DNA of 64,000 bases from Thiodiazotropha sp040793985 (GTDB taxonomy: Bacteria > Pseudomonadota > Gammaproteobacteria > Chromatiales > Chromatiaceae). Under the pieces are notes generated by a model. It was not told the origin of the DNA. It worked only from the letters and a program-made list of their open reading frames with translations, and did no database searches. The translations under genes and the position numbers were made by a program. Positions 51,345-60,346 of the stretch are shown here, one piece after another. Numbering within the stretch: position 1 is the first letter of the stretch; every line of letters starts with the position of its first letter. The stretch covers positions 1-64,000 of the forward strand of contig JBFNJI010000004.1 in assembly GCA_040793985.1 (NCBI GenBank), written 5' to 3'.

Positions 51345-52547
51345 ATGAGTGACACTCGATTCGCCATTCCGGGGATCGGGCTCGGTACCGCGGCAGCGGG
51401 TATCAGGTATGCGGATAGGGAGGATCTGGTGGTCGTCGAGATGGCGGACACCTCGACTTGTGCCGCGGTGTTCACCCGAAATGCCTTCTGTGCCGCCCCG
51501 GTGCAGCTGGCGAAGCGGCACCTGGCCGAGGAATCGCCCCGCTATCTGCTAATCAACTCTGGTAATGCCAACGCAGGCACCGGCCGCCAGGGCCTGCAGG
51601 CTGCTCATGCGAGCTGCCTTGGTGTGGCCACTGCCGCGGCTTGTGAAGTGGAGCAGGTGCTGCCTTTCTCCACCGGCGTGATTGGTGAAAACCTCCCTGT
51701 CGAGGCAATTCGAAATGCAATACCCATGGCCATGGGCAGGCTGCACGGCGATGGCTGGGAAGCGGCCTCCCGCGCCATCATGACCACCGATACCCGACCC
51801 AAGCTGAAAGCGCGCCACTTTGAGTTTGAGGGTGTCCAGGTCCACCTCACAGGGATGGCCAAGGGGGCGGGTATGATTCGCCCCGACATGGCGACCATGC
51901 TGGCCTTTGTCGCCACCGATCTGAGTCTCCCCCGGGATCTTCTCCAGAGATGCCTTGATCATGCGGTAGACCCTTCGTTCAACAGCATCACTGTGGATGG
52001 TGATACTTCCACCAATGACGCCTGCGTCTTGATGGCGAGTGGTGCATCCTCCCTGGGTGCTGTGGTTGACGAGGATTCCGCTCTCTACCAACGCTTCGAA
52101 CAAGAAGTGACCGAACTCTGCATGGAATTGGCGCGGGAGATTGTCCGCGATGCGGAGGGGGCGACCAAGCTGGTGGAAATCCTTGTGCAGGAGGCTGCCA
52201 ATGAAGTCGAGGCACGGGATGTCGCATATACCATAGCCCACTCGCCGCTGGTCAAGACAGCCCTTTTCGCTTCCGATCCCAACTGGGGAAGAATTCTCGC
52301 CGCGGTGGGACGCGCGGGACTCAACGATCTCGATATCGACGGGGTCGAGATCTGGCTTGACGATCTCTGCATCGTGCGCAACGGTGGCCGTGTGGCCGAT
52401 TATAGCGAGCAGGCAGCGTTAGCGGTGATGAGTCGGGAGGCGTTCTCGATTCGCGTCACCCTTGGACGGGGCGCGCAACAGGCAAAGGTTATGACCTGTG
52501 ACCTCTCCTACGACTATGTCAAGATCAACGCCGAGTATCGTACCTAG
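51345..52547 (+). CDS. argJ: Glutamate N-acetyltransferase / amino-acid acetyltransferase ArgJ
   Basis: A 400-residue enzyme of arginine synthesis that transfers acetyl from N-acetylornithine to glutamate. The self-cleavage site GAGMIRPDMATMLAF is present, with Thr184 the expected nucleophile. TVDGDTSTNDACVLMASG and SDPNWGRILAAVGRAG are also present. Starts one base after secA, so it is probably co-transcribed. Confidence 0.96.
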   Translation: MSDTRFAIPGIGLGTAAAGIRYADREDLVVVEMADTSTCAAVFTRNAFCAAPVQLAKRHLAEESPRYLLINSGNANAGTGRQGLQAAHASCLGVATAAACEVEQVLPFSTGVIGENLPVEAIRNAIPMAMGRLHGDGWEAASRAIMTTDTRPKLKARHFEFEGVQVHLTGMAKGAGMIRPDMATMLAFVATDLSLPRDLLQRCLDHAVDPSFNSITVDGDTSTNDACVLMASGASSLGAVVDEDSALYQRFEQEVTELCMELAREIVRDAEGATKLVEILVQEAANEVEARDVAYTIAHSPLVKTALFASDPNWGRILAAVGRAGLNDLDIDGVEIWLDDLCIVRNGGRVADYSEQAALAVMSREAFSIRVTLGRGAQQAKVMTCDLSYDYVKINAEYRT

Positions 52548-52563
52548 GCAGTGCCGACCCAGT

Positions 52564-53505
52564 ATGATCCATGTTGCCGCCGCAGCCATCTTCGATGCCG
52601 AAGGTCGTGTTCTGGTGACGAAAAGGGCCGACCACCTGCACCAGGGGGGGTTGTGGGAGTTTCCGGGCGGTAAGCTGGAACCGGGAGAAACGATAGAACA
52701 GGCGTTGGCAAGAGAGCTTGATGAAGAACTCGGTATACTGCCCCTAGAGTTCGACCCCCTGATCAGAATCAGACACAGTTACGATGACCGTCATTTGCAA
52801 CTCGATTTTTTCCGCGTCACCCGATATCAGGGTAGGGCAAGTGGTCTCGAATCACAGCCGTTGAAGTGGTTGTGGCCGAGTGAAATGGAACCCCGCGATT
52901 TTCCGGAGGCCGATAGGCCGGTAATCACCGCGCTACAGTTGCCAAGCCGCTATCTGATCACAGGGGAGGATGCCAACCGGTTCGGCAGCTTCCTGCAACG
53001 CCTGGACCATTCCCTCATGCAGGGGGCAGGCATTGTCCAGTTGCGAGCCCACGGCTTATCGGACAGTCGCTATCGCCGGCTGTTGACGGCATCGCTGCCA
53101 CGCTGCCATCGGCAGGGGGTGAAATTGATCATCAATCGCCCAGACCGGGTGGTGGATTGGTTGGGCGAAGCCGACGGTATTCATCTTACCTCACCGCAGC
53201 TGATGTCCCTCAGTCGCCGTCCTCCCGGGGCTGGCCTGCTGGGCGCATCCTGTCACAATCCCGGGGAGCTGTTGCAGGCGGCGCAACTGCGACTCGATTA
53301 TGTGTTGCTATCGCCGGTGGCGCGGACCCGTTCCCATCCCCATGCCACGGCCCTGGGCTGGAAGCGATTTGCAGAATGGGTGGAAGGGATTAACCTGCCC
53401 GTTTATGCGCTTGGCGGCATGAATCCCGACTCTTTACCGCAGGCAAAGCGAGCCGGGGCTCAGGGCATAGCGGGGATATCGACCTTTTGGGCGGTCAATC
53501 CGTAA
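52564..53505 (+). CDS. mutT: Nudix hydrolase fused to a ThiE-like domain (MutT-type)
   Basis: A 313-residue two-domain protein. Residues 1-135 are a Nudix hydrolase with box GKLEPGETIEQALAREL continuing DEELGI (about 36-58); MutT removes oxidised GTP from the nucleotide pool. Residues 140-313 resemble thiamine phosphate synthase (ThiE) with KLIINRP, GIHLTSPQL and GGMNPDSLPQAKRAGAQGIAGIS. The fusion is recurrent in gammaproteobacteria beside argJ/secA. Function of the ThiE-like half is uncertain. ATG 52564 is the only start giving the standard N-terminus. It converges on the PilZ gene with an 11-base overlap. Confidence 0.88.
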   Translation: MIHVAAAAIFDAEGRVLVTKRADHLHQGGLWEFPGGKLEPGETIEQALARELDEELGILPLEFDPLIRIRHSYDDRHLQLDFFRVTRYQGRASGLESQPLKWLWPSEMEPRDFPEADRPVITALQLPSRYLITGEDANRFGSFLQRLDHSLMQGAGIVQLRAHGLSDSRYRRLLTASLPRCHRQGVKLIINRPDRVVDWLGEADGIHLTSPQLMSLSRRPPGAGLLGASCHNPGELLQAAQLRLDYVLLSPVARTRSHPHATALGWKRFAEWVEGINLPVYALGGMNPDSLPQAKRAGAQGIAGISTFWAVNP

Positions 53506-53887
53506 ATCCATAGGTTTCGATCAACGACTGCACCGTTTGTACCGCATCCGGTGATTTGTCGATGAATTCAAAGCCCGAATCGTAAAATGCGGTATTGATA
53601 TCTTTGTCACTCCATCGGCAGACCGCTTTAAAGGAGATCGGTTTAAGTTCGCCCTGGAAGTCAGGAAGGCGGATTTCGAGCTGCATCTCCTCCCCGATCG
53701 GTACGGCTTCCTCACTGATCAGCATCAGGCCTTCGGTATTGATGTCAACGACATGCCCGATGGGATGATCCTGATCCAGCCGCCACACCCGAAGATAGTA
53801 GATCAGGTGGCGTCGTTTGATGTTGCGTCGCTCTGTTGGATGCGGTGCGTTATCCTGGTTGTGCTGACTTGGTCGCTTAATATACAT
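53495..53887 (-). CDS. PilZ-domain c-di-GMP-binding protein
   Basis: A 130-residue cytoplasmic receptor for cyclic di-GMP. The N-terminal RRNIKRR segment matches the RxxxR motif, and DINTEGLML matches the (D/N)xSxxG motif with Ser replaced by Thr. A beta-barrel follows, then a C-terminal helix. Target unknown; single PilZ domains often act on motility, pili or polysaccharide synthesis. The 3' ends of this gene and the Nudix-ThiE gene overlap by 11 bases. Confidence 0.87.
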   Translation of the reverse strand: MYIKRPSQHNQDNAPHPTERRNIKRRHLIYYLRVWRLDQDHPIGHVVDINTEGLMLISEEAVPIGEEMQLEIRLPDFQGELKPISFKAVCRWSDKDINTAFYDSGFEFIDKSPDAVQTVQSLIETYGFTD

Positions 53888-54177
53888 CGCTTTTTGCCTT
53901 GGGTTGTACGGGTAGCATGGAGCTCAAGTTTGCAGGATATGATTGGATTTGATCATCATTAAACATGAGATCGGCTGCTGACCGCAAGAACTTAGACTTT
54001 TCCGTGCACATCGGGCGAGAATTCAGTTAATTCATAGATATCAATGGTTTGGCGAATGTAAAAAAAGAGGCTGATTCTTGATATGATGTCAACTGTTTAA
54101 ATGAAAGTCTCTGGCGTGTCGAGACCGGTCAGGTCTACCAGCATGGAGTAGCACGTACATTGAAAGGGATGACAAAT

Positions 54178-56277
54178 ATGTTCGTTAGGCTGTTCAATCA
54201 TGAACTGTTGTCGAACTCAGAGTATCAACAGGCACTGGTGCGATTGGCCATCTGGCTGTTCAGCATCGTGTTTATGTGGCTCGCCGCTAGCGCGGGATAC
54301 TACTCCGTTGACTACACCCTGTTTATCTTTCTCTACCAGGGCTACCTGTTTATCTTTCTAGTCATTCTGGGCAGCATTACCTACAAGCCCAGTCTCCCAT
54401 ACCGTAAGGTGATTGTGCTGTTGCTCGATGTGAGCGCAACCAGCCTGGCGATCGTCATCACATCGGATGCCATAAGTCCGTTCTACTTGATCTACTTGTG
54501 GATATACATATCTTACGGTACGAGACATGGAAAGAGACTCCTGATGCTGGCCGTGTTGCTCAGTTTTTGTGCTTACAACGGGGTATTGATCCATTTGGAT
54601 GCCTGGCGGAGCCACGGCTTCGATGCCTTTTTTTTCCAGCTGTTGCTGTTGGTGCTCCCTCTTTATCAATACTATTTGATGAGACAGCTCCACATTGCCA
54701 GAGATGAAGCTGAGCGTGCGAAAAAGGCACGAGGGGATTTCCTCTCAACCATGACTCACGAGTTGCGCACTCCACTGATCGGGGTGATCGGTATGGTCAG
54801 GTTGATGCAAGGTACACCGCTGGATAAGGAACAGAAAGAGTACCTGCACTCTATTCAATCATCGGCGCACCTGCTGAGATCCCTGATCAGCGATGTGCTT
54901 GACTTGTCCAGAATCGATGCCAATAAGCTGGAACTGGTCGCCGAGTGGTTCGATATTCGCAAGCTGGTCAGAAGCGTTGTCGCGAGCCTGGCAGAAGAGG
55001 CTCACGAGAAGCAGCTTGACCTCCTATGTTGGGTGGATCCGCAACTGCCGAGGGAGCTCTACGGCGACAGGCTGAGAGTTTCACAGATCCTGTTTAATCT
55101 ACTCGGCAATGCGGTGAAGTTTACCGACATGGGCCACGTGCGCTTGGATTTGACCTATGCAGAAGAGTTCATGGAGTTTACCCAGGCCCATCTGCTGATC
55201 AGGGTCGAGGATACCGGTATCGGTATTCCGCAGAATTGCCAGGCCGCGGTCTTTGACAGCTTCTGGCAAGCCGACCCCGGCCATTCGCGCCGTTACGAGG
55301 GGGCTGGGCTGGGTACCACGGTAGTGCGGGATCTGACGCGACTGATGGGCGGCAGGGTCGATCTTGCCAGTGAATCGGGCGAGGGTTCCACTTTCACTGT
55401 CAGGCTGCCGTTACTGATGAGGGGGGAAGCGGCGCAATCTAAGGCAAGTATTCAGCTTGCCGGACGGACCCTGCTTATCTACGAGCAGAATCCCGTCGCT
55501 ATGCGGCTCCATTGCAAGGTCGCGGGTGAATTCGGCATGCGGGTCATCAGCGCACATCACCCCCGCGAGTTTCTCGGCGGTCTCGACAGTACAGTGGAGT
55601 TGTTGATGGTTTGCGATTCACAGCAGGGTACAGCCATCAGGGAGATACTCTACAAGGCTCAAGTTGCGGCACCGACCCTGCCTGCAATTGTGGCGGGATA
55701 TCGCGGCCGCTTGAATGAGGTGGGTATAGTCAGGGATCCTGAAAATACCCTGATCAAGCCCTTCATTGCAGAGGAGTTTGCTCTCACGGTGATGCACGCG
55801 CTTGGCCTCGATTTGAACCAACGGCAGTATCCAGGTGTGGGTGATGATGCGACCGGAAAGCTTGGGGGGATCAATATTCTTCTCGCTGAGGACAATGCCA
55901 TTGCAGCGAAAGTGCTGTCCACATTATTGATACAGCGCGGACACAAGGTACGGGTAACAAGGGATGGGGGCGAGGCCTTGCAAGCGGTTACCGACGATGA
56001 GTTTGAGCTTGCGTTTGTCGATCTGCGTATGCCAAACATTGACGGTCTCGAGTTTACGAGGCGCTATCGAAGTGGTGAGCCAAAACACCGCTATATGCCT
56101 ATCTACGCGTTAACCGCAAACAGTATAGAGGAGATGTTCGAGCACTGTGTCGCGGCGGGTATGGATGGCTTTCTCACCAAGCCTGTCGAGCCAGAGAAGT
56201 TGGATGCGATAATCGCTCAACACAGATCAGGCTTCGATCGAAACAGTACCAGGCAGCCGCTCCCCGTCCCAACCTAG
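54178..56277 (+). CDS. RpfC-like multi-spanning hybrid histidine kinase
   Basis: A 699-residue inner-membrane kinase. The N-terminal region holds about five or six helices (roughly residues 20-170), resembling RpfC-type diffusible-signal sensors. HisKA has the His194 acceptor (THELRTP), and HATPase has GDRLRVSQILFNLLGNAVKF and EDTGIGIP; its last glycine box, GAGLGTTVV, is slightly divergent. A first receiver domain is degenerate (YEQN instead of the acidic pair). The second receiver has AEDNAIAAK and phospho-Asp615 (FVDLRMPN). No HPt is visible. ATG 54178 follows AAGGGATG; TTG 54160 is an alternative start. Confidence 0.88.
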   Translation: MFVRLFNHELLSNSEYQQALVRLAIWLFSIVFMWLAASAGYYSVDYTLFIFLYQGYLFIFLVILGSITYKPSLPYRKVIVLLLDVSATSLAIVITSDAISPFYLIYLWIYISYGTRHGKRLLMLAVLLSFCAYNGVLIHLDAWRSHGFDAFFFQLLLLVLPLYQYYLMRQLHIARDEAERAKKARGDFLSTMTHELRTPLIGVIGMVRLMQGTPLDKEQKEYLHSIQSSAHLLRSLISDVLDLSRIDANKLELVAEWFDIRKLVRSVVASLAEEAHEKQLDLLCWVDPQLPRELYGDRLRVSQILFNLLGNAVKFTDMGHVRLDLTYAEEFMEFTQAHLLIRVEDTGIGIPQNCQAAVFDSFWQADPGHSRRYEGAGLGTTVVRDLTRLMGGRVDLASESGEGSTFTVRLPLLMRGEAAQSKASIQLAGRTLLIYEQNPVAMRLHCKVAGEFGMRVISAHHPREFLGGLDSTVELLMVCDSQQGTAIREILYKAQVAAPTLPAIVAGYRGRLNEVGIVRDPENTLIKPFIAEEFALTVMHALGLDLNQRQYPGVGDDATGKLGGINILLAEDNAIAAKVLSTLLIQRGHKVRVTRDGGEALQAVTDDEFELAFVDLRMPNIDGLEFTRRYRSGEPKHRYMPIYALTANSIEEMFEHCVAAGMDGFLTKPVEPEKLDAIIAQHRSGFDRNSTRQPLPVPT

Positions 56278-56328
56278 GTCTGGGGTGGGTCCGGGGCGGC
56301 GACTGGCCAAAGCGACGAGACCGTATCG

Positions 56329-57177
56329 TTACAGTGACAATGCCCGCCAGATATCCAGGGTGGGCTTGGCCTGGTTCATGGTATAGAAGTGGAGTCCCGG
56401 TGCCCCTCCTTGCAACAAGCGCTCACAGAGTCGGGTAACTATCTCCGTGCCATAACTGTGTATCGCTTCCAGGTCTTCGCCAAATCCCTCGAGCCGCTTC
56501 CTCAACCAACGGGGAATTTCGGTACCGCAGGCATCGGAAAAGCGGGCCAGCTGGATGAAGTTCGTAATCGGCATGATGCCGGGAACGATGGGGATATCGA
56601 TCTGCTGTTGTTGACAGCTGTCGAGAAAACGAAAATAGGCATCGGCATTGTAGAAATATTGGGTAATCGCGCTGTCCGCACCCGCGTCCACTTTGAGTTT
56701 GAAATAGTTCAGGTCCTGTTGTGCGCTGCTCGCCTGGGGATGGAACTCAGGATAGGCGGCCACCTCGATATGAAATTGATCTGGATAGGCCTGTTGAATC
56801 AACTCGACAAGCTGATTGGCATGACTCAGGTCACTGATTTCTCCCATCCCGGTACCCGAGGGAAGGTCGCCGCGCAGGGCCACGAGACGGCGAATGCCGA
56901 GTGATTGATAGTGCGCCAAAATCTCCATGATCTCATCCCGGCTGGCGCCGATACAGGAGAGATGGGGCGCGGTGGTGATCTGCTCGCCGATCAGCCACTC
57001 CACCGTGTCGAATGTCCGCTGCCGGGTAGATCCTCCGGCACCGTAGGTGACCGAAAAGAAGGCGTGCTGCTTGGCCTTCAGTTCGGCGACGGCCTTTTGC
57101 AGGTTTTCCTGACCTCTCTCCGTCTTTGGCGGAAAGAGTTCGAAACTGAATGTCTTGTGTTGATTGTCTGTCTGCAT
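56329..57177 (-). CDS. metF: Methylenetetrahydrofolate reductase MetF
   Basis: This 282-residue FAD enzyme makes 5-methyl-THF for methionine synthesis. The N-terminal FSFELFPPKTERGQENL, VTYGAGGSTRQRTFD, LRGDLPSGTG and ITQYFYNADAY are typical of the family. It is the last gene of the minus-strand methyl-cycle set metK-ahcY-metF. A GC-rich hairpin (57234-57250, CGGGCAGT/ACTGCCCG) separates it from ahcY without a T-run. No terminator is visible at its end. Confidence 0.96.
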   Translation of the reverse strand: MQTDNQHKTFSFELFPPKTERGQENLQKAVAELKAKQHAFFSVTYGAGGSTRQRTFDTVEWLIGEQITTAPHLSCIGASRDEIMEILAHYQSLGIRRLVALRGDLPSGTGMGEISDLSHANQLVELIQQAYPDQFHIEVAAYPEFHPQASSAQQDLNYFKLKVDAGADSAITQYFYNADAYFRFLDSCQQQQIDIPIVPGIMPITNFIQLARFSDACGTEIPRWLRKRLEGFGEDLEAIHSYGTEIVTRLCERLLQGGAPGLHFYTMNQAKPTLDIWRALSL

Positions 57178-57314
57178 GATAAGTCTGTAGTGCTAGAGCC
57201 TGTACCGCTTAACGGAATTGGCAGATGATGCAGCGGGCAGTAACTGCCCGCCGCTTCTCGCTCATACTTTGAGTGATGACGTTACGGCCGGGCCTGGGCT
57301 TCATCTGCCGTTAC

Positions 57315-58754
57315 TTAATAACGGTAGTGCTCGGGTTTGTAGGGCCCCTCAACCGGCACACCGATATAGTCAGCCTGTTCCTGTGTAAGGGTCGTCAATT
57401 GGGCGCCGATCTTTTCAAGATGGAGCCGGGCAACCTCTTCATCGAGCTTCTTGGGGAGTACATAGACCTCGTTCTTGTAGCGTTCAGCGTTGCTGAAAAA
57501 CTCGATTTGGGCCAAAACCTGATTGGAAAATGAGTTTGACATGACAAAGCTTGGGTGCCCGGTGGCGCAGCCCAGATTGACCAGTCTGCCTTCGGCCAGG
57601 ATGATGATGCGTTTACCGTCAGGAAAGATAACGTGATGGACCTGGGGTTTGATCTCTTCCCATTGATAGTTACGAATGCCCGCAATGTCGATCTCGTTGT
57701 CGAAGTGACCGATGTTGCAGACGATCGCCTGGTCCTTCATCGACGCCATGTGGTCATGGGTGATGATCTTGAAGTTGCCTGTGGTGGTGACAAAGATATC
57801 ACCCACGGGTGCGGCTTCTTCCATGGTGACCACCCGATAGCCCTCCATTGCGGCCTGCAGTGCACAGATCGGATCGATTTCGGTGATCCAAACCGTGGCT
57901 CCCAGGCCACGTAGCGATTGTGCACAGCCCTTGCCCACATCGCCGTAACCGGCGACGACCGCGATCTTGCCTGCGATCATGACATCGGTGGCGCGCTTGA
58001 TACCGTCGACGAGGGATTCCCGGCAGCCGTAGAGATTGTCGAATTTCGATTTGGTTACCGAGTCATTGACGTTCATGGCGGGGAAGAGCAGGGTGCCCTG
58101 TTCCATCATCTGGTAGAGACGGTGGACACCGGTCGTGGTCTCCTCGGTGACGCCCTTGATCGATTCCGCCATGCGATGGTAGCGTTTTGGATCTTCTTCA
58201 AGACTGCGTTTCAACACGCCGAGAATGACTTGCCACTCCTCGGGGTCATCCTCCCGAGGTTCGGGAACCGCTCCGGTGTTGGCAAATTCAACCCCTTTAT
58301 GGACCAGCAGGGTGGCGTCTCCGCCATCGTCCAATATCATGTTGGGGGTGCCGCCATCCGGCCAGTTGAGAACCTGTTCTGTGCACCACCAGTACTCTTC
58401 CAGGGTTTCGCCCTTCCAGGCATAAACCGGTATACCCTCTGCGGCGATTGCGGCAGCGGCATGATCCTGGGTCGAGAAGATATTGCATGAGCACCAGCGA
58501 ACCTGCGCACCCAACGCAACTAGCGTCTCGATGAGTACCGCGGTTTGAATGGTCATGTGCAGGGAACCGGTGATACGGGCCCCTTTCAGCGGCTGCCGGG
58601 CCGCGTATTTCTTCCGGATCGCCATCAATCCAGGCATCTCAGTCTCGGCGATGGCGATTTCACGACGACCATACTCAGCCAGCGATATGTCGGCAATCTT
58701 ATAGTCGGTAAACTGACTGGATGTGTCGCTGATTTTGCTGGTCAACTCACTCAT
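57315..58754 (-). CDS. ahcY: S-adenosylhomocysteinase AhcY
   Basis: This 479-residue NAD-dependent enzyme hydrolyses SAH to homocysteine and adenosine. It has GSLHMTIQTAVLIETL, the NAD loop VVAGYGDVGKGCAQSLRGLG, DNLYGCRESLVDGIKRATDV and the C-terminal GPYKPEHYRY with the conserved Lys/Tyr. ATG 58754 is chosen because CAGGAG lies nine bases upstream, while ATG 58763 directly abuts it. The leader carries an SAH riboswitch, so it is expected to be induced by SAH. Confidence 0.97.
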   Translation of the reverse strand: MSELTSKISDTSSQFTDYKIADISLAEYGRREIAIAETEMPGLMAIRKKYAARQPLKGARITGSLHMTIQTAVLIETLVALGAQVRWCSCNIFSTQDHAAAAIAAEGIPVYAWKGETLEEYWWCTEQVLNWPDGGTPNMILDDGGDATLLVHKGVEFANTGAVPEPREDDPEEWQVILGVLKRSLEEDPKRYHRMAESIKGVTEETTTGVHRLYQMMEQGTLLFPAMNVNDSVTKSKFDNLYGCRESLVDGIKRATDVMIAGKIAVVAGYGDVGKGCAQSLRGLGATVWITEIDPICALQAAMEGYRVVTMEEAAPVGDIFVTTTGNFKIITHDHMASMKDQAIVCNIGHFDNEIDIAGIRNYQWEEIKPQVHHVIFPDGKRIIILAEGRLVNLGCATGHPSFVMSNSFSNQVLAQIEFFSNAERYKNEVYVLPKKLDEEVARLHLEKIGAQLTTLTQEQADYIGVPVEGPYKPEHYRY

Positions 58755-58777
58755 GGTAGTCATCTCCTGAATATCGT

Positions 58778-58853
58778 GAGTGAGCGCGGTTTGATTGTAT
58801 GGGCTACCCTTCCGAGCCTGGCGGATTCCGGATCCGTTGCAGCGCTCCTCGAA
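58778..58853 (-). promoter_or_regulatory. S-adenosylhomocysteine (SAH) riboswitch of ahcY
   Basis: On the minus strand, TTCGAGGAGCGCTGCAACGG (from about 58853) is followed by GCCAGGCTCGG and then GCGCTCACTCACG just before CAGGAG. This matches the SAH riboswitch consensus: P1 (CGAG/CTCG), the conserved GAGGAGCGCUGCAACG core, and a pseudoknot between GAGCGC and GCGCTC. It ends about 10 bases before the ahcY Shine-Dalgarno, so it likely controls translation and is switched on by SAH. Confidence 0.92.
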
Positions 58854-58865
58854 CAGGGATATGTT

Positions 58866-58983
58866 GATTTTGAATTATGAATCTTGAATTGTCGAGCGTG
58901 CTCCGCGCGGCTGTTTTTTATTACTTTGCCATTCAGCAGAAGGCGTGAGCGCAGCGAGTGCGGTCAATTCAAAATTCAAAATC
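58866..58983. repeat. Palindromic MITE-like element between metK and ahcY
   Basis: The ends carry imperfect inverted repeats of about 19-26 bases rich in AATTC/GAATT units (GATTTTGAATT at 58866 and CAATTC, AAATTCAAAATC at 58965-58983). The interior contains GGCGTGAGCGCAGCGAGTG. It lies directly after the metK stop and before the riboswitch. Such ATTCAAAATTC palindromes recur as small intergenic repeats in many genomes; no transposase gene is here. Confidence 0.45.
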
Positions 58984-58986
58984 GTT

Positions 58987-60171
58987 TCAAAGTCCGGCAT
59001 CCTCGCGCAGTGCATCCGCCCTGTCGGTGAGCTCCCAGGTGAATCCCTCGTCTTCACGGCCGAAATGACCATAGGCTGCAGTCTTTTGAAACTTGATCTG
59101 ACTATAGTTCAACAGGTCGAGCATCTGTAGAATGCCGTAGGGACGCAGGTCAAAATGTTTTCGCACCAGCTCGGCAATCTTCTCATCGGCGAGCCTGCCC
59201 GTGCCGAAGGTCTCGATCATTATCGAGGTGGGTTCGGCGACGCCAATTGCATATGAGACCTGGATTTCACAGCGCTCAGCCAGTCCGGCGGCAACGATAT
59301 TCTTCGCCACGTAGCGCCCTGCGTAGGCGGCCGAGCGGTCTACCTTGGAGGGATCCTTGCCGGAGAAGGCACCACCGCCATGACGTGCCGAGCCGCCATA
59401 GGTGTCGACAATGATCTTGCGCCCGGTAAGACCACAATCGCCAACTGGACCGCCGATGACAAAACTACCGGTGGGATTGATATGGATCTTCTCCGGCGGA
59501 CACTGATCCAGCCACTCTTTAGGCAGAACCGGTTGAATGATGTTTTCCATCACCGCTTCATAGAGGTGTTTGTAGTCGATGTCCGGGTCATGCTGTGTTG
59601 AAAGCACAACCGCACCTATACCACTTACCTTGCCGTCTTCGTAGCGCAGGGTTACCTGGCTCTTTGCATCTGGACGCAGCCACGGGAGGATCCCCGCCTT
59701 GCGTATCTCCGACTGCCGCTGTACCAAACGATGGGCGTAGGTGATGGGCGCAGGCATCAGCACATCGGTCTCATTGGTCGCATAGCCGAACATCATCCCC
59801 TGATCGCCGGCACCCTGCTCCTCGGGACTGGTTCGATCCACGCCCTGGGCGATATCCCCAGACTGTTTGCCTATCAGGGACATCACGGCACAGGTCGAAC
59901 CGTCGAAGCCTACGTCCGAGCTGGTATAGCCGATGTCACAGACGACCTTTCTCACCAATTCGTCCAGGTCGATCCACGCCTCCGTGGTGATCTCGCCGGC
60001 AACGATAACGGCACCTGTCTTGATCAGCGTTTCACAGGCCACCCGCGCCCTATCGGGATGCGGGTCGGTCGCTAAAATGGCGTCAAGCATGGCGTCCGAG
60101 ATCTGGTCGGCGACCTTGTCCGGATGACCCTCGGAGACGGATTCGGAGGTAAAAATAAAATCTTTTGCCAT
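58987..60171 (-). CDS. metK: S-adenosylmethionine synthetase MetK
   Basis: This 394-residue enzyme forms SAM from methionine and ATP. FTSESVSEGHPDKVADQISD, GEITTEAWIDLDELVR, the ATP loop GGGAFSGKDPSKVDRSAAY and the GDCGLTGRKIIVDTYGG hexapeptide region are all present. ATG 60171 follows GGAAG; a longer in-frame extension reaches 60252 but crosses the leader. The leader has alternative hairpins (see findings). First gene of the methyl-cycle group. Confidence 0.97.
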   Translation of the reverse strand: MAKDFIFTSESVSEGHPDKVADQISDAMLDAILATDPHPDRARVACETLIKTGAVIVAGEITTEAWIDLDELVRKVVCDIGYTSSDVGFDGSTCAVMSLIGKQSGDIAQGVDRTSPEEQGAGDQGMMFGYATNETDVLMPAPITYAHRLVQRQSEIRKAGILPWLRPDAKSQVTLRYEDGKVSGIGAVVLSTQHDPDIDYKHLYEAVMENIIQPVLPKEWLDQCPPEKIHINPTGSFVIGGPVGDCGLTGRKIIVDTYGGSARHGGGAFSGKDPSKVDRSAAYAGRYVAKNIVAAGLAERCEIQVSYAIGVAEPTSIMIETFGTGRLADEKIAELVRKHFDLRPYGILQMLDLLNYSQIKFQKTAAYGHFGREDEGFTWELTDRADALREDAGL

Positions 60172-60346
60172 TAAACTTCCTTCAACTTCTAGTTTTATGT
60201 GTGCCACTGCATACTCCCTTCGGTGGGGACGGCGGACCACCGGTGGCGACAAATCCCAGCCTTGAACGAAATCCGGATTTTACACATCAGCCTGCTTTTT
60301 GCATAATGCCCCACCCCACAATCAATTCAGACTATTAAAGGGATCA

